From the NCBI GenBank assembly GCA_028293825.1, contig JAQGNY010000054.1, forward strand, positions 161,019 to 225,018: DNA of 64,000 nucleotides, in the 5' to 3' direction. Numbering within the stretch: position 1 is the stretch's first letter; each line of letters starts with the position of its first letter. Position numbers and translations under genes: made by a program. The notes under the pieces were generated by a model. It worked only from the letters and a program-made list of their open reading frames with translations. It was not told the DNA's origin and did no database searches. Shown one piece after another: positions 38,206 through 47,341 of this stretch. The DNA comes from Verrucomicrobiaceae bacterium. GTDB taxonomy: Bacteria; Pseudomonadota; Gammaproteobacteria; Pseudomonadales; CAMLJR01.

Positions 38206-39768
38206 ATGGCTGTACCCGCCCCCGCCTCAGGCTTCGCCCCGCGCTCACTGGCCGCATGGCTCGAATTACTCGAGCTAAAGCAACTGCCGGTCAACGAGGT
38301 CGTGCGTGCAAAAACGCTGAAAATGCTGAGCAATGGCGCCAGTGCGACGGCGATGGTGCCGGTGATTCTCGACGACCCAGCGCTAGTTTTACTGTTGTTC
38401 CGCGAAGCCAATCGCGCGCTGGCGCGCTACGACCGCGAGGCACATACGCTCGAACACGCGATCAGTCTGCTCGGCGTCGGGCGCGCGCAAAAGCTATTGG
38501 AAAAAGCCGAAACGCTGGCCGCCGACCACCCGCATGTCGAAGCCTATCGATTGGTTCTGTTGCGCAGTCAACACGCCGCCGCGCAAGCGCGGATGTGGGC
38601 CGACGGCACCGGCCTCTGGCCCGGCGAAGAAGTGTTCTGGTCGACGTTATTGGCAGCGGCGCCGCTGTGGCTGTTGCAGCTGGAGGCCGGCGATGCCGCG
38701 CATCGGCTCGACGTGTTGCGCGCTGAAGAAAGCGCTATCGGCAAGCAGCACGCGCTCGAATTATTCGGCTGCGATCCGCTCGAACTGAGCGCCATTCTGG
38801 CCGAGCGCTGGCTGTTGCCGCAGATGAGCCGCCTCAGCTGGCAGCGCAGCGCGACTGGCACGCTGCGCCAGTGGATCGCGCTCGAACACAGCGCGCATCT
38901 GGACGAGGCGCCGACCATTCCGACTCGCGAGCTGACCGAACTGTGTCATCACCCGGCGCTGATCGTCGCGCTCGCCAATGCGCTGGCAATCGAAGCCGAC
39001 TGGAATTGGTATTCGCGCCGCTGCCTGCGCGTGCTCAGCATCGCCGCTACCGCCTGCCGGCGCCCGCTGTCGACATTAATCACTTACTGCCATCAAACGG
39101 CGGCTGCCATCAGCCGGGAATTCGCCGACAGCGGCCTGCCGACGCCGGGTGCAAAACTGCTCGGCCAGTGGAATGAAGCGCGACTGTGGGCAAAGGAAAA
39201 ACCGCCGGCACCGAAGCCCGCCGCCAACGATGCCGGGCAGCCCGAACAAGCGACCGGTCCTTCCGCGGCCGAGCGCGCGTTGGCGGCAAACGTCAAGAAG
39301 CTGCGTACACCGACCGAGGTCAGCGGCGTGCGCGAAGCGCTGGAGCTAGGCATGAACGCGTTGCACGACGGCGTCGGCTTTCATCGCGTCGCCGTTATGT
39401 TCGTCAAACCCGGCACGCGCGAATTGCAAACCGTGCTCAGTGCCGGCGCCGAACAGGCACCCGCGCTGCGGCAATTTCGCTATTCGGTGCAACAGAGCCA
39501 GCTGTTTACGCAATTGCTGGCCAAGCCGATCTGCCTGCTGCTGGATGCCGACAACCGCGCCAAGTACACACCGCACCTGCCTGATACGTTCCGCGCCGCC
39601 ATCGGCTGCGACAACTTCGCGCTGATGTCGGTGTTCGCCGGCGAGCGCCCGGTGGCGCTGATCTACGCCGACACCGCGCCCGCGCTGTTGGCGGCCGGTT
39701 CACGCCAGCACACGTTGTTCAAGCAGGTGTGTCAGCAGGTCAGTCAGACACTGGCGCAGCTCGGCTGA
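38206..39768 (+). CDS. HDOD-domain protein
   Basis: A 520-residue protein. The N-terminal part has the HDOD pattern (LPVNEVVRAKTLKMLSNGASATAMVPVILDDPALVLLLFREANRA...LEHAISLLGVGRAQKLL), a non-catalytic relative of HD phosphohydrolases common in signalling proteins. The central helical part is unassigned, followed by a Pro/Ala linker (KPPAPKPAANDAG), and the C-terminus (about 370-520) looks GAF-like (VMSVFAGERPVALIYAD). It lies between rsgA and rhdA, the same slot as an uncharacterised Pseudomonas gene. A regulatory role is inferred; no enzyme motif is seen. Confidence 0.85.
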   Translation: MAVPAPASGFAPRSLAAWLELLELKQLPVNEVVRAKTLKMLSNGASATAMVPVILDDPALVLLLFREANRALARYDREAHTLEHAISLLGVGRAQKLLEKAETLAADHPHVEAYRLVLLRSQHAAAQARMWADGTGLWPGEEVFWSTLLAAAPLWLLQLEAGDAAHRLDVLRAEESAIGKQHALELFGCDPLELSAILAERWLLPQMSRLSWQRSATGTLRQWIALEHSAHLDEAPTIPTRELTELCHHPALIVALANALAIEADWNWYSRRCLRVLSIAATACRRPLSTLITYCHQTAAAISREFADSGLPTPGAKLLGQWNEARLWAKEKPPAPKPAANDAGQPEQATGPSAAERALAANVKKLRTPTEVSGVREALELGMNALHDGVGFHRVAVMFVKPGTRELQTVLSAGAEQAPALRQFRYSVQQSQLFTQLLAKPICLLLDADNRAKYTPHLPDTFRAAIGCDNFALMSVFAGERPVALIYADTAPALLAAGSRQHTLFKQVCQQVSQTLAQLG

Positions 39769-39840
39769 TCATTCGCGCTGGCAAGCGCCGCCTCAAACGG
39801 TACAATTCGATCCCCTTTGGATGCGAATAAGCCGAATGCG

Positions 39841-40689
39841 ATGAGTGCCTCCCTGCCGTCCCTGCCATTGCTGCTCGAACCCGATGCGCTCGAGCCGTTG
39901 CTCGACCACCCCGATCTGCTCATTCTCGACGCCTCCAGCGCCGCCAATTACCAGCGCGGCCACGTGCCGAATGCCATTCACATCGCGCCGCAAGCGCTGC
40001 AAAACGGTATTCAGCCGGCGGTCGGCAAGCTGCCCAGCGTCGAGCAATTGAGCGCGCTGTTCGCCAGCGTCGGTCTGACCCCGGACAAACACGTCATCGC
40101 TTACGACGACGAAGGCGGCGGCTGGGCCGGCCGCTTACTGTGGACACTCGAAGTGCTCGGCCATCATCGCTATTCCTATCTCAACGGCGGTCTGCCGGCA
40201 TGGGCGAATGAGGGCCATCCGCTCGAAGCCGATGCCAGTGTCGGCGTGCCGAGCCAGTTCGTTGCGCAGATTCATCCTGAGTCCATCGCCACGCTCGACT
40301 ACATTCGCGACCATCTAGGCGACCACAGTTTCGCGGTATGGGATGCGCGCTCGCCGGACGAATACGTCGGCCGCAAAGTGGTGGCCGCGCGCGGCGGCCA
40401 TATTCCCGGCGCGATCAATCTGGACTGGATCGAGTTGATGGACCGTCGCCGCAATCTGCGTCTATTGCCGTTGGAAGTCTTGAGCGAACGGCTGCAAGCG
40501 CTCGGCCTGACGCCGGACAAAACCATCGTCACGCACTGCCAGACGCATCACCGCTCCGGCCTAACTTGGCTGGCGATGAAGGTGCTCGGCTATCCCGATA
40601 TCAAAGGCTACGACGGTTCTTGGGGCGAATGGGGCAATCGCTCCGACACGCCGGTGGACCTTAGCTTCGCTACCCGAACGGAGATGTAA
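39841..40689 (+). CDS. rhdA: RhdA-type thiosulfate sulfurtransferase (tandem rhodanese)
   Basis: A 282-residue protein with two rhodanese domains; only the second carries the catalytic cysteine. Its active-site loop CQTHHRSG is that of the Azotobacter/Pseudomonas RhdA group, distinct from the CRKGVTA type. Other motifs include VIAYDDEGGGWAGRLLWTLEVLG and FAVWDARSPDEYVG. It transfers sulfane sulfur, possibly for iron-sulfur or cyanide-related chemistry. Start: an ATG at 39841 is preferred over an in-frame TTG at 39817. It ends two bases before psd, whose ribosome site GGAG lies in its last codons. Confidence 0.92.
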   Translation: MSASLPSLPLLLEPDALEPLLDHPDLLILDASSAANYQRGHVPNAIHIAPQALQNGIQPAVGKLPSVEQLSALFASVGLTPDKHVIAYDDEGGGWAGRLLWTLEVLGHHRYSYLNGGLPAWANEGHPLEADASVGVPSQFVAQIHPESIATLDYIRDHLGDHSFAVWDARSPDEYVGRKVVAARGGHIPGAINLDWIELMDRRRNLRLLPLEVLSERLQALGLTPDKTIVTHCQTHHRSGLTWLAMKVLGYPDIKGYDGSWGEWGNRSDTPVDLSFATRTEM

Positions 40690-40691
40690 CG

Positions 40692-41540
40692 ATGAATGGA
40701 TTATTTATTTTGTTTCAGTACCTGGTGCCGCAACATTTGTTGTCGCGCGCGGCGGGCTGGCTCGCCGATAGCGAATTGCCGTTGATCAAACGGCCATTTA
40801 TTCGCTGGTTTATTCAACGCTACAACGTCGATATGAGCGAAGCCGCCGATCCCGAACCCGAGCACTACGCCAGCTTCAACGCCTTTTTCACCCGCGCATT
40901 GCGCCCGGGCGCACGGCCGCTCGACTTGACGCTAAATGGCTTGATCAGCCCGGCCGACGGCGCGGTCAGCCAGGCCGGTCGCATCGAAAGCGGGCGCATT
41001 GTGCAGGCCAAAGGTCAGTGGTTTTCGGCGCTGGAGTTGGTCGGCGGCGATGCCGAGCTGGCCGCGCAGTTTGCCGATGGCGAGTTCGCGACGATTTACC
41101 TGTCGCCACGCGATTACCACCGAGTGCACATGCCGTTTACCGGCACGCTGACACAGATGATTTACGTGCCGGGCGATTTGTTTTCGGTCAATCAAACCAC
41201 CGCCGAAAATGTGCCGCGCCTGTTCGCCCGCAACGAGCGGCTGGTGTGTATTTTCGATACCGCGCACGGCCCGGCGGCGGTAATTCTGGTCGGCGCGATG
41301 ATCGTCGCCGGTATCGAAACGGTGTGGGCCGGCCAAATCGCGCCACCGCCGCGCCGCGCTGCCACCACCCACTACGATCGGCAAGTCAGCGTGGTATTGG
41401 AAAAAGGCGCAGAAATGGGCCGCTTCAAACTTGGCTCGACCGTGGTGTTATTGCTCGGCAAGGACGCAGTGCAATGGACCGCCGCGCTTAACGCTGGCCA
41501 AAACCTGCGCATGGGCGAGCTGATCGGTCAGGCGCGTTAA
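40692..41540 (+). CDS. psd: phosphatidylserine decarboxylase
   Basis: A 282-residue proenzyme that makes phosphatidylethanolamine in the inner membrane. The self-cleavage motif LGST is present near the C-terminus (RFKLGSTVVLLL), where the serine becomes the pyruvoyl cofactor. Also visible are YASFNAFFTRALRPGARP, SPADGAVSQAG, the catalytic LSPRDYHRVHMPFTG and NERLVCIFDT. Closely follows rhdA, with GGAG eight bases upstream of its ATG. Confidence 0.97.
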   Translation: MNGLFILFQYLVPQHLLSRAAGWLADSELPLIKRPFIRWFIQRYNVDMSEAADPEPEHYASFNAFFTRALRPGARPLDLTLNGLISPADGAVSQAGRIESGRIVQAKGQWFSALELVGGDAELAAQFADGEFATIYLSPRDYHRVHMPFTGTLTQMIYVPGDLFSVNQTTAENVPRLFARNERLVCIFDTAHGPAAVILVGAMIVAGIETVWAGQIAPPPRRAATTHYDRQVSVVLEKGAEMGRFKLGSTVVLLLGKDAVQWTAALNAGQNLRMGELIGQAR

Positions 41541-41642
41541 CCGCCACTGTCACGGCAAATACTCGCCAACGTCTCTCTAACGTCATAAATAACAACGGCA
41601 GTTTTCCGGCGCTTTAAGCCAGAGCTGCTAGACTCGCAAAAC

Positions 41643-41686
41643 AGGGTTGGCATTAAGTCGTTGCGCCAGCAGGCGATGCCAACCCT
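41643..41686 (+). other. long perfect inverted repeat in psd 3' region
   Basis: AGGGTTGGCAT (41643-41653) and ATGCCAACCCT (41676-41686) pair perfectly over 11 bases around a 22-base loop that itself can pair. It sits about 100 bases after psd and 100 before the next gene, with no T tract. A regulatory RNA structure or protein-binding dyad is possible. Confidence 0.5.
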
Positions 41687-41788
41687 CTGATTGGACGGCG
41701 AACTGCCCGTTTCCTACGGCGTTTTGGACAACGCAACCCGAAGTGAATCCCGTTAACCACTAGCGTGAGACGCCGAGTCTTTATTGCA

Positions 41789-43588
41789 ATGACCAATGCT
41801 TTTGCCGCCAAACTACATCTGCCACCCCAGGACCTCGACGCGCCGTCGCTGTTTGCGCCCAACACCGGCGCGCTGAAAATCTGGCTGGAACAACTGCCCA
41901 AGGCCAACCTCGGCCAAACCACGCGCGCGCTATTCAACGCGGTCAACGAACTCAATCGCGTACGCCTGAGCCCGATGCAGCGTCTGCAATTGCTCGAATC
42001 GCTGCGCCCGGTAATTCATTTCGCCAGTGGCGGTTTACGCCGTCACTACTTGAACCAGCCGATTCAACTGCCCGAGCAGCCGCAGAAAGTCGCGCGCCTG
42101 GCGCATGTACTGCACGAACAGCTCGCGGTCGGGTACACGCTGGTCTCAGCGCATCTGAGCGCCGGCGGCAAAAATGGGCTGAGCCCAACGCAACAGGCCA
42201 GCGCCATCGCCACTGCAATCCATCGCGCGCTCGCCGAACACAGCCAGAATTTACTGCGCGACTTGCAGCTCTATCGCAATCCGCATCCCGGCTGCTGGTT
42301 CACGATTCATCAACTGAGCAAATTCGCGCGCGAGTGCAATGTGCTCGCCAGCGTGATCGGCGATACGCAATGCGGCGACAGCTCGATCGACAACGCCTAT
42401 TTGCGCGCGTTATTGCTCGGCAGTGCCCGCACCAACCAGCTGCGTCAGGAAAATCTCACCATCGTGTTCGACCGCGCACTCGGCTGGGCGACCGCGACCA
42501 CGCTGGATGGCGCTGAGCGCGGCATTCTGGTCGTCAACGAGGACAACGATGACGGCCCGATCTATCGCGAATTCGTCGACTCGCTCAACGAAGCGGGCTG
42601 GCACGGTCTCGACACCAGCGCGTTGGCGCTCGAACTCAATGCGCAGCGTCAGCGCGCTGAAGAAAACACCCTCGGCGACCCGGCGCTAACTCCCGAATTG
42701 CTGGCACATCTGGCGCAGACCTGGAGCTCCGCCAGCACGCGCGAATTTCTGCGCACCGCCGTGCGCGAGCCGGTCGATATCAGCGTCGGCCTGACATCGA
42801 CACATCACTTTCTATCCGGCGAGCTCGATTTCAATTTGCTGTTGAGCGACGACGGCCACCAGCGTTTCGCGCAGCCCGGCGGCAATCCATTTATGCGGCC
42901 GAAGGCAAGCCCAGCGGCCGTTTCCGCGCCAAAAGACGTGTGGGATAGCCCCTACTCGGCGCACCCCGGCGTGATGAACGTGTCGCTCGAAATTCTTAAT
43001 TACGAGATGCGCGTGCAGCAGCAAAAAACTGGCGAGAGCACCGAGCGCGAGAAGTTTCGCAGCGAAGCGGTCGAGCGCCTCAATGTCAGCCCGGGCGGCT
43101 TGTGCATCACTTGGCCGCCGCAAAGCAAGGTGCTGCTGCGCACCGGCGAAATCGTCGGCATTCGCGAGAATGCCCAGAAAAACTGGAGTATCGGCGTGAT
43201 TCGCTGGGGCAAGTTGACCGACGACGGTCCGCGCCTCGGCATCAAATTACTGAGCCCAACCGCGGTGCCATACGGTGCACGCGTCGTCGCCAAAACTGGC
43301 GATCAGGGCGAATACCTGCGGGTGCTGGTACTGCCGGAAATCAAACAAATCGGCCAGCCGACTACACTGATTGCGCCGCGGCTGCCGTTTCGCGTCGGCC
43401 AGAAAGTGTCGCTGAGGTGTCGCAACAAGGAAACGCGCGTGCAGCTGACGCGCAAATTTGCTTCGACCGCGTCGTTCAATCAGTTTGAATTTCGGCGCCT
43501 GACCAGCACGGTGGTCGAGCCCAAACCGAACGAGACCCGCGCGGGCGAGCACGACGGCGCCTTCGATAACTTGTGGGACAGCCTATAA
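41789..43588 (+). CDS. PilZ-like domain protein, large
   Basis: A 599-residue cytosolic protein. The N-terminal ~390 residues are largely helical with no recognised family. Near the C-terminus is a PilZ-like domain with REKFR (residues 420-424) matching the RxxxR c-di-GMP site and NVSPGG (432-437) matching [D/N]xSxxG, then a beta-rich stretch (IGVIRWGKL, GIKLLSP). A second beta-rich portion follows to the end. Start: ATG at 41789, preferred over GTG at 41765. It sits between psd and a FimX-like gene, the same slot as a Pseudomonas gene (PA4958 region). Binding of c-di-GMP is inferred from the two motifs. Confidence 0.78.
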   Translation: MTNAFAAKLHLPPQDLDAPSLFAPNTGALKIWLEQLPKANLGQTTRALFNAVNELNRVRLSPMQRLQLLESLRPVIHFASGGLRRHYLNQPIQLPEQPQKVARLAHVLHEQLAVGYTLVSAHLSAGGKNGLSPTQQASAIATAIHRALAEHSQNLLRDLQLYRNPHPGCWFTIHQLSKFARECNVLASVIGDTQCGDSSIDNAYLRALLLGSARTNQLRQENLTIVFDRALGWATATTLDGAERGILVVNEDNDDGPIYREFVDSLNEAGWHGLDTSALALELNAQRQRAEENTLGDPALTPELLAHLAQTWSSASTREFLRTAVREPVDISVGLTSTHHFLSGELDFNLLLSDDGHQRFAQPGGNPFMRPKASPAAVSAPKDVWDSPYSAHPGVMNVSLEILNYEMRVQQQKTGESTEREKFRSEAVERLNVSPGGLCITWPPQSKVLLRTGEIVGIRENAQKNWSIGVIRWGKLTDDGPRLGIKLLSPTAVPYGARVVAKTGDQGEYLRVLVLPEIKQIGQPTTLIAPRLPFRVGQKVSLRCRNKETRVQLTRKFASTASFNQFEFRRLTSTVVEPKPNETRAGEHDGAFDNLWDSL

Positions 43589-43712
43589 ATGCAGGCTAAC
43601 CAAACAGTTGCAATAAATTCAGTACGGCAACAGCAGTCACGGTAAACATAAGCACGGCGATAACGCAGCGCAGAACGCCTTCGCAACCCAGCAGTAACAG
43701 ATCAGGTTTCTC

Positions 43713-45707
43713 ATGGCCCGGAAAAACACCATACGACTTTTGCTGATCAACGCTTCGGACAACGATACCGAGCTGGTGGTGAGCCTGTTTCGCAGTGCCG
43801 GCCGCGTCGCCCGCGCGCAACGCGTCGATTCCGCCGATGATTTGGCCAAGCTGCTGACGCAGCCGTGGGATTTGCTGATCGCCGACGACAATCATCCCGA
43901 ATTGAAAGTGGAAGCCTGCCTGGAACATTTGCGTCAGGCGAACGTGGATTTCCCCGTCATCATTCAACGCGACAGCGCCGAAAGTGCCATGCTATTCGCC
44001 GCCGGTGCCGCCGATGTGATTGCGCCGGCCGACGAGCAACGCCTGATTGGCGCTGCCGTGCGCGAGCTGGAAAATCTCGAACAATTTCGCAGCGTCGCCA
44101 AGTTGCGCAAGCAATTGCTGGAAGCCGATCAGCGCAACGCGCTGCTGCTCGGCGAAACCGATCAGGCCATCGCCTATGTCGCCGACGGCATGGTGATTCA
44201 CGCCAACACGCTGTTCGCCGAACGCTTTGGTTACACCAGCCCGGACGAACTGGACTGCGCGCCGATCGTCGATCTGCTCAATGCCGCCGATCAGGACGGC
44301 TTCAAATCGGCACTGAAAAACAGCATTGAAGCCGAGTTCGGCTGCACCGGCCAACGCGCCGATGGCGAAACCTTTCACGCCGGCGTACGCCTGCGCAACG
44401 CCACTTACGACGACGATCCGTGCACGCAATTGATCGTTGCTCAACCCGCCGTCAACAGTGGCGAGGGCGGCAGCAGCGACCACGATGCCGATACCGGCCT
44501 GTTCGCGCGGGCGTATTTACTCGATCAAATTTCGCATCGCGACAGCGGCTGTCTGGTGGTATTTGAAATCGCGCGCTTCGCGGAACTGCGCAGCGAGCTG
44601 GGCTTTTCCGACAGTTTTGCACTGGCGGCGGCAGTCGCTAAATTTATCGGCGCGCACACGCCGTTCGGCCCGAGCTGTAATGCCCGCATCGCCGACGATG
44701 CCTTCGCACTGTTGATCGAAGGCGGCAACAGCGAGCGCATTCAAGAACTGACCAAACAATTGCGCGCGGCACTGGCCGAACATCGCTTCGATGCGCCGCT
44801 CGAAATTCGCGCCGGTATTGCCGCCGTCACCGGCGGCGATGCGCAGACATTGCTCGATCAGGTATTCGCGGCAGCGCAAACGGCCGATGCCAAAACCGAA
44901 TTCGTCAATGTCTACCGTCCCACCGCGACCGCTCGCAGCAAAGCGCAGGCGCAAGGCGATGTCACCGGCGTCCTTGAAGACGCATTGCACGAGCAGCGGT
45001 TTGCATTGTTATTTCAACCGATTATCAGCCTGCGCGGCGCCACCGGCGAGCACTACGAAGCGCTGCTGCGTCTGCGCGGCGCCAACGATGCGCTCGAATT
45101 GCCGGACAATTTTATCGACGCGCTCGGCGTCAGCGCCGACAACGCCAAGCTCGATCGCTGGATTTTGCTCGAGGCCACCAAGCAGCTTTCCGCCAATCGC
45201 GAGCGCAGCAACGACACGCGCCTATTGATCAATCTGACGGCAAACGCGCTGCAGGATGAAACGCTGATCAGCTGGCTGGGCGTGGCGATTAAAGCGGCCG
45301 GCCTGCCGGCATCGAGCCTGATGCTGCAGTTGCGCGAAACCGACGTGCTCAACGATTTGCAAGCGGCTAAAACATTTGCCGACGCGGTGCGACAAATCGG
45401 TTGCCTGATTGCGCTGAGTGGTTTCGGCCGCATGCAGGAACCACAGAAAACACTGCGCAGCATCGGCGCCGATATCGTGCAGCTCGACGGCAGCTTCACC
45501 CGCAACTTGCTCACCAACGGCGATGCGCAGGCGATCAAAACGCTGGTCGCTGCCGCTGGCGGAATGGATGTGAAAACGATTGTGCCGTTTGTGGAAAATG
45601 CATCGGTGCTGGCGACGTTATGGCAAATCGGCGCCGATTTCATTCAAGGGCATTACCTGCAGGCACCCAGTCGCGAAATGAATTACGAATTTAGCGACAT
45701 CACCTAA
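43713..45707 (+). CDS. FimX-like degenerate GGDEF/EAL protein
   Basis: A 664-residue protein with a receiver-like domain (about 8-120, no clear phospho-Asp pocket), a PAS-like domain (145-245), a degenerate GGDEF (RIADDAF at 325-331 replaces RGGDEF) and an EAL domain with YEALLRLRG (EAL 449-451) but SGFGRM where active enzymes have DDFGTG. It should therefore bind rather than make or cleave c-di-GMP. This architecture and its place near psd match Pseudomonas FimX, which controls type IV pilus assembly and twitching. No pilus genes are in the window. An 18-bp tandem repeat duplicates its stop codon. Confidence 0.88.
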   Translation: MARKNTIRLLLINASDNDTELVVSLFRSAGRVARAQRVDSADDLAKLLTQPWDLLIADDNHPELKVEACLEHLRQANVDFPVIIQRDSAESAMLFAAGAADVIAPADEQRLIGAAVRELENLEQFRSVAKLRKQLLEADQRNALLLGETDQAIAYVADGMVIHANTLFAERFGYTSPDELDCAPIVDLLNAADQDGFKSALKNSIEAEFGCTGQRADGETFHAGVRLRNATYDDDPCTQLIVAQPAVNSGEGGSSDHDADTGLFARAYLLDQISHRDSGCLVVFEIARFAELRSELGFSDSFALAAAVAKFIGAHTPFGPSCNARIADDAFALLIEGGNSERIQELTKQLRAALAEHRFDAPLEIRAGIAAVTGGDAQTLLDQVFAAAQTADAKTEFVNVYRPTATARSKAQAQGDVTGVLEDALHEQRFALLFQPIISLRGATGEHYEALLRLRGANDALELPDNFIDALGVSADNAKLDRWILLEATKQLSANRERSNDTRLLINLTANALQDETLISWLGVAIKAAGLPASSLMLQLRETDVLNDLQAAKTFADAVRQIGCLIALSGFGRMQEPQKTLRSIGADIVQLDGSFTRNLLTNGDAQAIKTLVAAAGGMDVKTIVPFVENASVLATLWQIGADFIQGHYLQAPSREMNYEFSDIT

Positions 45708-45749
45708 GCCTGCGACATGACTTAAGCCGGCGACATTACCTAAGCCGAC
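45696..45749 (+). repeat. 18-bp x3 tandem repeat containing stop codon
   Basis: Three exact-period 18-base units start at 45696, 45714 and 45732. Each reads GACAT(C/G/T)AC(C/T)TAAGCC plus three variable bases. In the fimX-like frame each unit encodes Asp-Ile/Met-Thr then a TAA stop, so the gene's end and stop codon are present three times in a row. Confidence 0.9.
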
Positions 45750-45797
45750 GAAAGCTACCGCTGCACCGAATCTAACGCCCGCGCTATGCCGCAGCAA

Positions 45798-46379
45798 TTA
45801 CGCGGCATAAAAGTGCGAGTCGCGCATCTGCCAGCGGCAATTGGCGGAAAACTGCCGACTGAGAAAATCCGCCTGCTCCGGCAAAATCCGACGGCTATTC
45901 ACCAGCGCCAAATATTCGGCAGGATTCGGTCGAAACGGCAGCGCCAATAATTCCAACTCGGTTTCTTCGATGCGGCGACTGCCTTTGAATTGATTGCAGC
46001 GCCGACACGCCGCCACGCAATTCACCCAACTGTCGCGGCCGCCGCGCGAACGCGGCACGATGTGATCGCGCGTCAACTGGTGGTAGCTGAAGCTGCGTGC
46101 GCAGTACATGCATTGATAATTATCGCGCTCGAACAGCGCGCGATTACTCAATGCAGGATTGGTGCGCTGGCGCGCTACTTTGTCGCCGCCGCAAGCAAGA
46201 ATGGACGGCAATTCGATGACGGTGCGCTCGCCGCTTAAACGACTGCGTCCGCCGTGAATTTCAAAAATGGGATCGCCCAATGTCCACAGCACCAGCTCGC
46301 GCGAATAGAGGCAAACCGCCTCCTGCCAGCTGAGCCAGTCGATCGGTTGTCCCGCTTTATTCAAACGCAAAATCTGCAC
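45798..46379 (-). CDS. HNH endonuclease domain protein
   Basis: A 193-residue protein with a clear HNH nuclease core: CMYCARSFSYHQLTRDHIVPRSRGGRDSWVNCVAACRRCNQFKGSR, including two CxxC zinc pairs, the His of DHIVPRSRGG and the Asn of WVNCVAAC. Start: the GTG at 46379 has GGAG seven bases upstream and gives VQILRLNKAGQPIDWLSW, the usual opening of this family; a TTG two codons earlier is less likely. It is widespread as a stand-alone chromosomal gene; natural substrate unknown. It is convergent with the fimX-like gene. Confidence 0.9.
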   Translation of the reverse strand: MQILRLNKAGQPIDWLSWQEAVCLYSRELVLWTLGDPIFEIHGGRSRLSGERTVIELPSILACGGDKVARQRTNPALSNRALFERDNYQCMYCARSFSYHQLTRDHIVPRSRGGRDSWVNCVAACRRCNQFKGSRRIEETELELLALPFRPNPAEYLALVNSRRILPEQADFLSRQFSANCRWQMRDSHFYAA

Positions 46380-46531
46380 GCGCAAACTCCCAGAACGTAG
46401 TCGTTAGGAAGAAGTGCTCGCCACGCTTAACGCTCGGGTAAACGATGTTTTAATGACTTGAGCGACAGCAGGCTGGGCACAAAAAAAACACCGGCCCATT
46501 ATCGACAGGAATGTGACGTTTTTTCAACCGC

Positions 46532-47323
46532 TCAGCGTGTGCGTTGCCACGGGATAACGCTGAAATCGCCATTGTCGTCGACGATGCGCGCGCTGATGCC
46601 GTACACATCGCGCAAATTGTCTTCGGTTAAAACTTCACGTGCGCTGCCCGCGCAAACCACACGACCATGCGCCAGCAAAATAATACGGTCGCAAAAACGC
46701 GCGGCGAGATTCAAATCGTGCAACACCGTCAATACCGCGTGCGCCGGATGCGCTGCAGTGTCATGCGCGTGCGCACGCAATAATTCCATCACATGTAATT
46801 GATGATAAGGATCGAGCGCCGCCACCGGCTCGTCGGCCAAAATCAATTGCGGTTGCGAGGCAAAAATACGCGCCAGCAATACACGCGTGCGCTCGCCGCC
46901 CGACAATGTCGTGACCAAACGCGCACGTAAATCAGCGACATCGGCCAGCTGCATGGCGCGCTCGATAATTTCTTTATCGTGTGCACGCGGGTGCTGCCAC
47001 CAATCGAGATGCGGCAAGCGTCCGAGCGCAACCACATTGTCGACGCGCAACGGCCAATGTGCCGGAGCACCCTGCGCGAGATACGCGCAGCATTTAGCAA
47101 AATCGAGCGGCGCATAATTTATCAGCGGTTTTTCATCGAGCGTGACCGCGCCGTTATCGGCGGCTAACAAATTAGCCAGCACGCGCAGCAATGTGGTTTT
47201 GCCGGCGCCGTTTGGGCCGATCAAACCGATAATTTCACCGCTGCGAATTGTCACGGAAACATCATCGAGAATACGATTGCCGTCGATCGTTATCGAAACA
47301 TTATTTGTGGCGAGTAAATTCAT
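46532..47323 (-). CDS. ABC transporter ATPase, B12/haem/siderophore type (BtuD/FecE-like)
   Basis: A 263-residue ATPase with Walker A GPNGAGKTT, Q-loop YLAQGAP, signature LSGGERTRVLLAR, Walker B LILADEP and H-loop VLHDL. It powers import through the adjacent FecCD-type permease. Start: the ATG at 47323 is where family similarity begins. An open extension to a GTG at 47428 overlaps the permease gene end but encodes a repeated peptide (ANKQAR/ANKQAL/ANKQMR) from an 18-bp tandem repeat; it may or may not be translated. Last gene of a btuF-btuC-btuD operon. The chelate, B12, haem or siderophore, cannot be told from sequence. Confidence 0.92.
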   Translation of the reverse strand: MNLLATNNVSITIDGNRILDDVSVTIRSGEIIGLIGPNGAGKTTLLRVLANLLAADNGAVTLDEKPLINYAPLDFAKCCAYLAQGAPAHWPLRVDNVVALGRLPHLDWWQHPRAHDKEIIERAMQLADVADLRARLVTTLSGGERTRVLLARIFASQPQLILADEPVAALDPYHQLHVMELLRAHAHDTAAHPAHAVLTVLHDLNLAARFCDRIILLAHGRVVCAGSAREVLTEDNLRDVYGISARIVDDNGDFSVIPWQRTR

Positions 47324-47341
47324 CGCGCAGCGCTCGCAACA

